NCBI GenBank assembly: GCA_029962745.1
Contig: CM057151.1
Coordinates: 38,973,136-39,037,135, forward strand
Direction of reading: 5' to 3'
Source: Echinometra lucunter
Taxonomy: Eukaryota; Echinodermata; Echinoidea; Camarodonta; Echinometridae
Length of the DNA stretch: 64,000 bases
Both the position numbers and the translations under genes were made by a program. Below are positions 25,801 through 37,800 of this stretch, one piece after another (the first letter of the stretch is position 1; the number at the start of each line of letters is the position of its first letter). The notes beneath the pieces are model-generated. The model saw only the letters and a list, made by a program, of their open reading frames with translations, was not told the DNA's origin and searched no databases.

Positions 25801-28800
25801 GCTTTAAGTGTACATGTTACCGCAGTGTTTGACCCAGTATTTCTGTCTACCTAGGTTGGTGGAGGAAGTGAAACAGAAGTGTGGCGTTGAGCTGCAGAAT
25901 GAAGATGTCTACATGGCTACTACCTATGATGCCTTTGTCCAAAAGGTGGCCAGGAAAGGAAGAGGGTTGGATGAGCAAGTCTTTGAATATGATGCAGTAA
26001 GTTTGCTATACACAGTGCTTTCTTTCCAGCAAAGTAGTAGTAGTAGTAGTAGACTTTATGGGACAACTTCTTAAGCACAAGGCTAATCTGCCACAAAGTC
26101 CACCGAAAGTGTTCATTAAAGTTTGTATCTGTATGGAACTTTTTATTAAATGTTCAGTGTTCAGCTTCAATCTCACTTTGGCTGTAAGTTGTGTCCATTT
26201 GGTAGCAAACAGATTTCCCATTCCTCAATGGCTCTCCTGTAAGATAAATTTTGGTGTGAGTCATTTTCACCAGCAATAAATGACAGCACTTCTACTAGTT
26301 ACATGGCACCAAAGCTAGCATTATGAGTTGAGAATTATATGCAGATGAATTCCATACTATTGTCACCACCAAGATATTCTTGCTCCAGTTTAATTTTTGA
26401 CTGATTTCTTTTGGTCTTATTTCTTCCTGCCTTACCCTCCAAAGGTAATAATGCAGGTATTATGTTGCTTCAAATTAGACCCTTTAAGGAGAAGCTTTGA
26501 GTTCTGGGAAAGCCTAAGGTGAAAAATAATCTGTGAGCTTTCTCATTCTTTCCATGTCAGTTATGAAGAAAATCATAGTAAAAATGTTCCCTAGAAAGGA
26601 TTGCTCTTAAAATGCCCTCATATTGGAAATATGACAAGAAAAAGCTGAAAAGTTTGGAGATAACATCCATGCCAGATTTGTGTGTGGTCCCATATACTCA
26701 TTTCTTTGTGCAGTGCAAGTACCTTCTGGAGGAAAGTAAGTGAACTTCTTATCAATTCGATAATCTCCAAATCTCACATTAGACACCTTTATTTCTATAC
26801 AACCTTTATTTCTATACAACTCATCTAACTCTCCCAGTTGCTTTGGAACAAATTCTTTCATTGTGATTGCATGACCAGAACTCTAGTTTATCTTTGATGC
26901 CAGTTTCCATTTCTTTCCTTCTAGGTTGAGATGCACATCAATAACATGGATATCAAGTTCCCTCATCAGCTCTTCATCAACAACGAGTTTGTGGATTCCG
27001 AGAGTGGCAATACCTTCAAGACAATCAACCCACATGATGAGTCTGCCATCTGCGAGGTTGCCAAGGCATCCGTAGCCGACACAGATCGTGCCGTAGCAGC
27101 TGCAAAGGTGAGCTTCATGTGGTTATCTCAACATATGTCAGGAGTGTAGTGACCTAATCAATAAACCCCTGGACTTTAAATCACAAGGTTCAGGGTTCAA
27201 GTCCCAGTGGCATCATTAATGCTCTTTGGCAAGACATTAATTTTTATTTGCAACTCTCAACCCAAGTGTAGTGCACTGGTACTATACTTGGTAGGAAGTA
27301 ATTATCTGATTACTTCCAGCACGTTATTGCAGCTTTTGCTAATGATAGTACTTTTTAGGCACTGTAAGCTTCCCTCGCATTATTAACATTTTATGCAATA
27401 ATAAGACAGCAACTGATAAGAATGACTTTGTGTTATCTCTGATATTGATAAAGCAATGATTAGTAATGCATGTGTTTGTCTTGGTAAGTTGACTCGTAAT
27501 GTTGAAGTGTGAGCTTCCGTGAATCTCATATACAATTGATTTCATTCAACACCTTGGCCCCTTTGCATAAAACTTACCATTGATGGTTGCTTTGCTGTCA
27601 GTGGTAACTTCTGTGAAAATCTGGAATTTGATTGGCTATTGAGCAGTGTTACCAAGGTAGTTACCAATGGTGGCAGTGTTACCATTAATGGTCAATTTTA
27701 TTCACCGGGGCCCAGGGTTTGCTCAGATTTATTAACCTTTATATGACACCTAGATAGATCCCTGTCATTTGATTGGTTGTTTGATATTCATCATTTGTCC
27801 CATTGCACTATGACGTCATCAATCGTGCAAAAGTGCTCCATTTACCGTGCAATTTTGGATCCATACGATTTGCTCCATTGCACGCTGGCCGAGAGCCCGA
27901 CACACTACGTACGTAAAACGCTTGCGTTTGCAATGTGCACCACGAACAGCGCGCTAGCGTATAGCGCTAAATTTATTGCGATTTGATCTATTTTTAGGTG
28001 TCATATAAAACAAATAATGAATGTTTTTTCATTCGTGCAATGGACAGAATATTTCATTCGGAGAAAGATGAAATTATTGATCCATTCAACTTGGCTGCGC
28101 CTCGTTGAATGGATCATTTCATCTTTCATCTCATGAAATATTCTGTCCATTGCACTCATCAACATTCATTATCTGTATATTAATCCTTAACCTTCATCTG
28201 TATACAGGAAGCTTTCTATGAGGGAGAGTGGGGCAAGATGAATGCAAGAGACAGGGGCAAGCTGATGTTCAAGTAAGAATTTTTATGATTAACTGGTTGA
28301 ACACTAAGCCAGAGAAAAATGCGGGCCGGGGTCTGTGGCAAATGCATGTCATACTGAAATCACATCGTGCTCAACGGGTTAATGTATTTTCCTATTTCAC
28401 AAGATAGTCAGCAAGCATATTATCTGACTTTCCATGACCTTTTGGAATGATGACTTTCCTTAACCTTTTGGAATGATCTTTTAACTTATTCATTTATAAA
28501 GTAACTTTGAATGTGTTTTATTTATTCATAACCACCACAAGTACCATTAGCCAGTCAATTCAATTTTTTTTTTAAAATGCAATTCAATTTCGGTGTACTA
28601 GGTTAAAAGAAAATCTCATGATGAAGGTTGCCAATACTGTCATATTTACATTACAAACATGAGCAACATAACACATTGCAAAACAGATATGAAATAATTA
28701 TTTATAAGCATTATTGTACATTTAAAGAATCCAATTTGAATAGCCTATCTATGAAAACACAATTATTCACTGGAATAAGGGGGGAAATGAGTTTTTGCTG

Positions 28801-31800
28801 GGATGAACACTTCCACCTAAGGACTGTCAGTGGCAATTACTATCACAACTGTGCGTACCGAAGTACCCTTCCCAAAACATCTACTGAGTCTCCCCCAAGT
28901 TAGAATGGCTCCAGCTTTAGGATTTAAAGAGCTATATGCATTAGGGAGAATTTCCAGTTTTTAGTGTTTCTGGTCATTATGGACTGGCCTTTTATGATTA
29001 TTATTGCTATTGTTCTTGCTGTTTTCATTTTTATGCTACAGGTTAGCAGACTTGATGGAGCAGCACACCGAAGAATTAGCGACCATTGAGAGTATAGATT
29101 CTGGAGCCGTCTACACCCTGGCACTGAAGACTCACGTTGGCATGTCCATCGATACCTTCAGGTACTTTGCTGGATGGTGTGACAAGATTCAGGTAGGTTT
29201 GAAATTCTAATGTCTGAACTTACTGCAATATTTGCATTCTGTGCTGTGGATGGCAGATACTGTAGAACAATATGCTTATTTTTTAAACTGGGTTGGACCT
29301 TGAACCTGAACATTTCGTTTCCCAAAACAAAAAAAATTTCCTCTTTTGTAATGTTTACGCCTGTGGTATGGAACAGATGCAAATGAAACAAAGCATTTTT
29401 GTTTAAATTTTACCTTTGAAGATTCATTTATGACCTGGGGCCCGTTGCATAAAACTTTTGCCAGAGTTTTTTATGGCAAAATTTGAGGAAACTACAGCAA
29501 AAAAAATATTGCCATAGTTTTCCAGTACATAAAAATTTGCCAGACTTTTTTTTGCCAGAAAAAAAGTCTGGCAAAAGTTTTATGCAACAGGCCCCAGATG
29601 TAGCTGAAAATAGTTTGGTTTTGCATTGTGTATGTATGTGTATGTGTCTAGGGGAGGTGTTGTGGTCAAGTGGTTTAAGGCACTTGACTGTACTCGCAAG
29701 AATCAGGGGTTAAATCCCCATCACAGCACTTATGCCCTTGAGCAAAGCATTTTATCTGCATTGCTCTTTTATCATACATTAACCCCTTCGTGACATAGGT
29801 CCACATTTTGTGGTTTGGCCTAATATCTTTTGATGCAAAGCCCTGAAAATCATACCAAATACATGAGCAGAAAGAGCAAAAAATTCTACACAAACTGTGC
29901 CCATTTTCGTTGTTTGATGCTGAAATTTTTTTAAAGGAAAATAAGCATTAAAATCCTTGAATTGGCAATGTGATAGAAAGTTTAAAATCACCGTTTTTCC
30001 CCAAATTGGCAACTTTTTGACTTCTCATCATAATTTCTGTCAATTTATATTCATTTCAGATGCATGACGTTTTATAAGAAAAAACGTAGCAATGAAATAA
30101 AAATGTTGGTGTTGCCAATGTGAAGAATAAAAGCTAATCAAATTAGGCTTTAAATAATTCCTGTCACAAATGGGTTAAATAAAAGGCGCTTGACTGTACA
30201 CACGAGAATCAGGGGTTAAAGCCCCACCACGGCACTTATGCCCTTGAGCAAAGCATTTTATCTGCATTGCTCTTTTATCATACATTAAATAAATCGTAGT
30301 GCTATAGGCATATTGATTCTCTCTTGGCAATGGGTAAAAAAAGTGCTTCTTACTACTTTGAATTCTGAATTGAGTAGCCGAAATATTGGAAAGTAGCTTT
30401 TATTTCACCTGGGCTTAACTTGGCAGATTGTTGAATGGAAAGTTTGTTTAAAGTTTTGTATGAATTCCTGCAGTTTTGTAACAAAATAGATGAAAATAAA
30501 TTGGTCATAATGTGGGTATTATGTTGGTGTTCACATCCTGACAGGAAGACAGCTTCAGCCTCAGAGCTGCATGTTTTCTTGTTTTTGAATAATCCAGTTC
30601 CATTCAATTTTGTTGAATTCAAAATTGATATGAGAAAAAAATTTTTTTTTCCTTCAGTTGCATCTACAGACAGAATTCATTTGATTTTTTTAGTATGAAC
30701 TAATAATGGCATTCATCATTCATTAAAGGCATTGGCTAACATTGTTATGATTTTAAAAAAATCTCATTTTGTTACTTAAAAATGGGATAAACATTAGGGT
30801 TATAGTGTAAAAATACCAGTGTGAAAGTTTCAGAGCATAATATCCACGGGAAGTATTTTTAAATATTAGAAATGTGAACCAATGTTTGAAAAATATACTA
30901 GGGTCGGTTGCATAGACCCAACGTAAGGAGTGCGCATGCGCACATGACTCAATGGACCGCACTGTGTGTATTGACGTATCACGCGGCGGAAGGCAAGTAA
31001 CGGTATTTTTGAATTCGCGCAAACGGTCCTCTTAGTTCAGTGTCTCTCGAGACGAAAGCTAATAAAATTGCGGTTTGCGTCTAACTTACAGCTTTTCCTT
31101 CCAAATTATGGTTGGTTTCAGGGTTTTTGAGTATAAATACAAGTACTCATACACGTGTTTCATCTTAGTTTGAGAATTTTTTAAATCAGCTGCTCACAAA
31201 GTTAGCCAATGCCTTTAACTTGGTAGACTTGCTCTTTGTTCTCAGGATTCTGAATTAGAAAGCTTTGAAGAATACAGGCTGAGATTAACATGTTACCTCA
31301 ATTTTGTTTGTTTGTATGCAGGGAGTGACCATTCCTATCAACCATGCAAGACCAAACAGGAATCTCACATACACCAAGAAAGAACCTCTAGGGTAAGAAA
31401 TACTCATAATCTATGTAATGTTTATAGACCAATCCCGCTTATCGTTGGGGGCAGCAGATGAATTGCCAAAACTGTGGTGTCCCTCTATAGTCAGTGCAGT
31501 GCATTTCTCCGGTGTCCCGCAGCTGTATGTCGCGCAAAGATTATAAAGCTGTGCTTTATGATCTTCGGTAGAGCGTGCAATAGAGAAATCCATTCCCAGC
31601 CATAAAGTTACACATGCGATATGATATGCACTAGCTTGGGGACATTGCAGTAATGGCGCTGCCCACAAATCGATTCTAGGATTGGTCTGTATGTTCACTG
31701 CAAAGATGTTATTTCACTTGTTTTTAGAAAACTATCTGTACTCATTAAATATTTGCATCAAGTTGATTTGAAGTGGCATATTTGCCATCCTAAGCCTTGG

Positions 31801-34800
31801 GCTACTTTGTGAGTTATCCATCTTAATATCAAGAGCATGTGCAGATGAGGAATGTTATTTATGAGTTCAAGTACTTTTGAGAAACTCGGTACCTAGGGTA
31901 CACTACTCAACGATTTGCAGATTGCATAAATAATGTGCTCTAATCCATTTGGGACCCCAAAGCTGGTGCACTGTCACAACCTTTGTGCCTTTGTCAAACT
32001 AATTTGCGTAATACAGCCGATGGTTCTTTGTTGTGGATAACGTCTTTGTATGTCAGTGTATTCAAGTGTATTGAATCAGTCACTGGACACCCGTCTTGTT
32101 CCCCTCACAGAGTATGTGCCATCGTGGTGCCCTGGAACTACCCGCTCATGATGTTGGCGTGGAAGATGGCCGCCTGTCTAGCTGCAGGTAACACGGTGGT
32201 CCTCAAGCCGGCCCAGGTCACACCCCTGACAGCCCTCAAGTTTGCTGAACTGGTGGTCAAGGCTGGCTTCCCTCCAGGTGTCATCAACATTCTACCAGGC
32301 TCAGGTAAGGTTCTACCGTGATGATGACGATGAGGATGACAATAATTATAAAACGTTACTTTAGTGTGTCCCTCTGTGAATGAAAAGGAACTTTTAATGT
32401 CACTTGTAACCTCACATGGTAACTATGAAAGCCGAATTTTTATGACCATTTTCATTTTTATTAGTTGTACATACTTAGTAAGCAAAATTGCCCACTTTAT
32501 CCCTCTGCTACTACACACTTGCCTTTACTATATTATAGGGGAAGAGTATGTAGAAGAGACAAAGTGCACTGCCATAATTACTTGTTAATTACTTATTAAT
32601 CACTTGTAGATATGCTGTATTGTTTCCGATGTATACTAATAATGTGTAATGCTGCTTTATTTTATTTACTTTTTTTCCTTTTTTTTTCTTTTTCTTTTTT
32701 AAATTGTTTGTTTTGAGTTGTCTGTGATTTGTTATCAGAAAATCATGAAAACCCAATAAAACTTGAAAAAAAAAAAATTATAAGTATGATTATGGTAATA
32801 GTATTGAAAATAATGATGATAAAGATGACGTTAGTAGTAATGGTATTAATCATGATGATGAGAATTAGATTACAGTTGTGTATCTGAAATGCTTTTTGCA
32901 TATTTAACATACTCGTGCCAATGGTGATCTGAGATATGCTTTGTTGACAATTGCCTCTGGCTTTATTTCATCAAAGATATTGGCTTAGGATTACCCTAAA
33001 CTATGGCTTAGTTTTGGTTGGAGGTTAAAATTAGGGTCAGGTACGCTGTTGAATCTAGTATTCAAACTAGGAATTTGGCAAGTGATCGACTGACCAGAGA
33101 TTAATTTCACCAGAATGTGTAATGCACACAGGCATGTGCTGGGTGGGTGGGGGGGGGGAGAGATTTTAATATGAATTGTATCAGTGTTAGGCAGCATCTC
33201 TCTTGCTGGCAGTAGCCAGGGGGACATAGCAGTCTAAGTTTATGGCTGTTGTGTTTGGGAAGAGAGTAGAGAAATCTTCTTGATAACTGAAGTTTAAGTG
33301 CCAAGCTGACAAGGTCTTGTCTCCCTTGCCTAAACACCAGCTAATATTTTTCCTCTTTGATGATACAGTTTCATCCACACTGCAAGCTTTGTCCTCTTTT
33401 CTAAAATAAAGAGAGGGGTAACACTTCTGAGATTGTGTAATATGATGAGCTTCCATTAGTTTGTACACTGCTTATCACAACCTACACCATATCCTTGTAT
33501 GCTTCTTAAAGATAAACTGAAGTTCTGGGTCCCATTGCATAAAACTTACCATCGATGGTAACTTTGCCATCAGTGGTAACTTCCATGCAAACCATTGATT
33601 TTATTGGCTGTTGAGCAATGTTACCATGGTATTTACCATTGTTGGCAGAGTTACCATTAATGGTAAGATTTATGCAACAGGACCCAAGTCATACAATCAT
33701 AATGAGAAAGAACCCGTTCCAAAGCAACTGGGAGAGTTAGATTTAGTTGTAAGCACAGGTGTCTAGTTTGAGATTCAGAGATTATCAAACTGATAAGAAA
33801 TTCACTTACTTTCCCCAAAAGGTCCTTACGCTGCACAAAAAAAATGAGTATGTGTGACCACAAAGAACTCTGGCATGAATGTTACCCCTGAATTTCTCAA
33901 CTTTTTGGGGGGTCATATTTCCAATATGAGGGCATTTGCAAAACAATCCTTTCCAGGGGACATTTTTACTTTGATATTCTTCCTAACTGACATGGAAAGA
34001 ATGAAAAAGCTCACAGATTATTTTTTCACCTTCCCCAGAACTCAAGCTTCTCTTTAAGTGCTTCAGAAACTCTACAAGATGTATGCTTTGATTTTCAGGT
34101 TCTGTCTGTGGTCAAAGGATGGCTGACCATCCTGACGTTAGGAAGTTGGGATTCACTGGCTCAACACCCATTGGTATGCAGATCATGAAGAGGTAAGTTA
34201 TGTCTTTGGATTTGAGCTTGGTTGATAAGAATGGTCACTCCCTGCATGCAAAAACAAGGGAGTGGTGAATGCAATTACTTCATCCTATCAAATAAATTCT
34301 GTCTGTAGATGAAATTGAAAGAAAAAAAAGTTTCTCATTATAACTTTGAAAGTAAGAAGACTCCAGTGTGACTAACCACTCCTCTGATTTTGTATCTTGT
34401 TTCTTTTTTTTTTTTCACTTGAATTCGTGTTTGAATTGGTGTTTATCCAGTGTAAAAATAATTTCTTATATGGACTTTTATGGACAATAAATATATTCAG
34501 TTCAATTCAGTTCAGTTCAATTCAGTTCAGCTCAGTTCAGCTCAGCTCAGCTCAGTTAGTTCAATTCAGTTTAATTTAATTCATGATGAAAGTCAGTTTG
34601 GCTACACTCATTAAAAGTAGTAAACTTGACACCAGTAAAGCTTCATGCGACAGTCATCAATTTCAGATGGACAATCACCAGGTTCAAGATCAACAGTCGT
34701 CAGGTTCTTAGGTCACAGGTCAATTTCCGCTCAAAGTTATCAATATTTCTTGATCCAGTTTCTTGTTAATCACATAGCATCACTATTTCACTGTCGATCC

Positions 34801-37800
34801 TTTGCTACAGTTGTGCAGAGAGCAATCTGAAGAAGGTATCGCTTGAGCTGGGTGGCAAGTCACCTCTGGTCATCTTTGCTGATTGTGACATGAGTGCAGC
34901 TGTAAGACAGGTCAGTGGAGGAAGATCAGTCAGAGCCGTGTTCCATTTAGCTTGGTATTGATCACGTACATAAATGCAAGGTTATATTATATAACCTTGC
35001 ACCCATGTAGGCCTATATAAGGGGAATTGCGGACAATAGGAAAGTAGTGTTCCTGACCCATGTGTAAGACAGAGGAGCAGAGTGGTGATCAAAAAAAAAA
35101 AAAAAGAAGAGAATTTCACATGGTCAAGATAATAATTGAGATCCAATTAAAGGAATGGGATGGAAATAAGATATTTTATCATCCTAGGGTGCAAAGAAAA
35201 AATATTTTTCCAGAATTTGTTGACTATAGTAGAGATTTCTGTCCTCGGCTATAAAGGTCAGCTGCCACAAAAATTTGCACAGCTCACCATCACCATACCA
35301 ATGCTCCCCTATTTGGGTGTCAATAACAATTGCCACATTTCTACAACAGATCTGCTGACAGCCGCTCAATTTCAGTAGCTTACTGTATACACCATATCTA
35401 CTTTTCACAAATTTTGAGTCAATAAGTGAATTGCGACTTCAACAACACTCTTATACAGAAACTTAAACAGAGGCAGTATATATTTGGTTCATATCCGTCA
35501 TCTTTAGTAAATGCACAAAGAAGCTAGACATATTGTTTTATTCAACCAAATAAGAAATGCAGGCAGTAATTGGGTTGGGCAAATACAAGTGCGTACTAGA
35601 ATTAGAAAAAATAATGACGTCATCACACCTTAGACAATCAATGCTTAGATGCGCACAAATTCATGAGGTCACGATACAGTATGCTCTGTTTGAGCATGAT
35701 TTCATCTGTGAATAGTATCAGTGAATAGTACTAGTCACAGATCATGAGGTCAGATGCTCTCCCCCCCCCCCCCCCACCCCCGATGGCAATTTGCTCATTT
35801 ACATGAAGGCAGTGAGAATTTTTTTTTGTCATATGATTTGCAATAAACCAATCAACTGCGCAGATTCTAGTTATGATGGATATGATATTGGCTATTGAAC
35901 ACAGAGCAATCATCTGAAGAGAATTTTTAGAAGCAGGTCATCCAACATCTATCCATTGTAGATACAAACATGAGAAACTGTATTTTATTCATTTTTGTTT
36001 TTTGTGGTAGGGATTGGGTTCAGTATTCTTCAACAAGGGAGAGAATTGCATCGCAGCTGGAAGACTGTTCGTTGAAGACACCATCCATGATGAATATGTA
36101 AAGAGAGTGGTAAGTTTCACAGATTTCTTTTCATGACTAGAATTCACTTTGTGAAAATGTTTTTTTGTGCATGTAATGCTTTGTTATGGTAGTGAAAACC
36201 TAAATCCCTGCATACAGAGGACTATGGGTTGTAAAAAAAAAAAAAAACATTCATCATTCCAAAGTTTGCAGCAAAAGGTGTTACGAATTTCCCGATTAAA
36301 TATTGAGACAGACACAAGTGATGTGCCTCTGTTCCTTGCTAGACAGATTTTTAACTGACCTCTTTGTCACTAGATGGCTCTCATCTTCTTCTATTTTCAT
36401 TTCTCTAATTTGCTTACTTACTTATTTTGCACACCTACATATCCCAGTCTGTTATACTGGGAGGAGAGATCCCAGGGTCACAGTGATGAAGTTTGCTTTT
36501 GTCTTGAAACCAAATACTAAATCATAATTAAAAATGATAATATATTCATTATTATTAAAAATCTTTCTATTTGTTTTTTTTCTTTGTTTTTATTTGTTTA
36601 TATATTTATTGATTTTTTCATTCATTTATTTACTTATTCATTCATTCATTTGTTCATTTATTCAATAATTTATTTATTTATTCATTTATTTATATATTTA
36701 TCTATTTATTTATCTATTTATTCATTCATTCATTCATTTGTTGTTTTTTTAATTTTGTTTGTTTTATCAGGTTGAAGAGATCAAGAAGATGAAGATTGGT
36801 GACCCCTTGGACAGGTCCACATCCCACGGACCTCAGAACCACAGAGCTCATCTTGAGAAGCTTGTGGAGTACTGTGACATTGGAGTCAAAGAGGGCGCTA
36901 CACTGGTCTGTGGTGGCAAACAGGCTGACATGCCAGGTCTGGAAGGGTTCCTTTTCTAGAATTATACCTTATTAATAAATTGTGAGCCTCTTAGTTTCAA
37001 CTTCTTTGCGATTTGTACCATCATAGCTTGTTTGCAGAGTTATATATTTTTGACACATTCCTGCATGCTTTGATTTTGCTTGGTAATTTGACACTCACAA
37101 TCGTGACTTTGTTCCTGGTTATACATGTATTTCAGCAAAGGGTCCAAGGTTGAAGTTAGACATTGGTTAGCATACAAATGATGCATGCACACAAGTTCAT
37201 TATACAATCTGTCCGCGCAAGTTGAGGCTTTGTGCATCTATCGCACAAAGCCCTACGCACAACGTAAGATGGGGCAAAAGACAAAAAACAAACAAACAAA
37301 CAAAAGTTGGATAGTACATGTACTATAAACAATTGCACGTTAGAATAAAAAAACGTGGGATAGGCTTTAACCCATTCGTGACAGGAATTATTTAAAGCCT
37401 AATTTGATCAGCTTTTATTCTTCAAATTGGCAACACCAACATTTTTATTTTATTGCTACATTTTTCTTATAAAACGTCATGTATCTGAAATGAATATAAA
37501 TTGACAGAAATTATGATGAGAAGTCAAAAAGTTGCCAATTTGCAGGGGAAAACGGTAATTTTAAACCTTCTATTACGTTGCCAATTTAAGGATTTTAATG
37601 CTTATTTTCCTTTAAAAAAATTTCAGCATCAAACAACGAATATTGACGCAACCAAAATGGGCACAGTTTATGTAGAATTTTTTGCTCTTCCTGCTCATGT
37701 ATTTGGTATGATTTTTAGGGCTTTGCATCAAAAGATATTAGGCCAAACCACAAAATGTGGACCTCTGTCACGAATTACACGTGACTGAATTACACGTGAC

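Noticed and set aside
36937..36959. Exon 18 read-through C-terminus (…GLEGFLF stop)
   Set aside because: Retaining the intron truncates the dehydrogenase. The downstream exon at 37964 restores the conserved EPTVFTD sequence, so splicing at 36936 is preferred.
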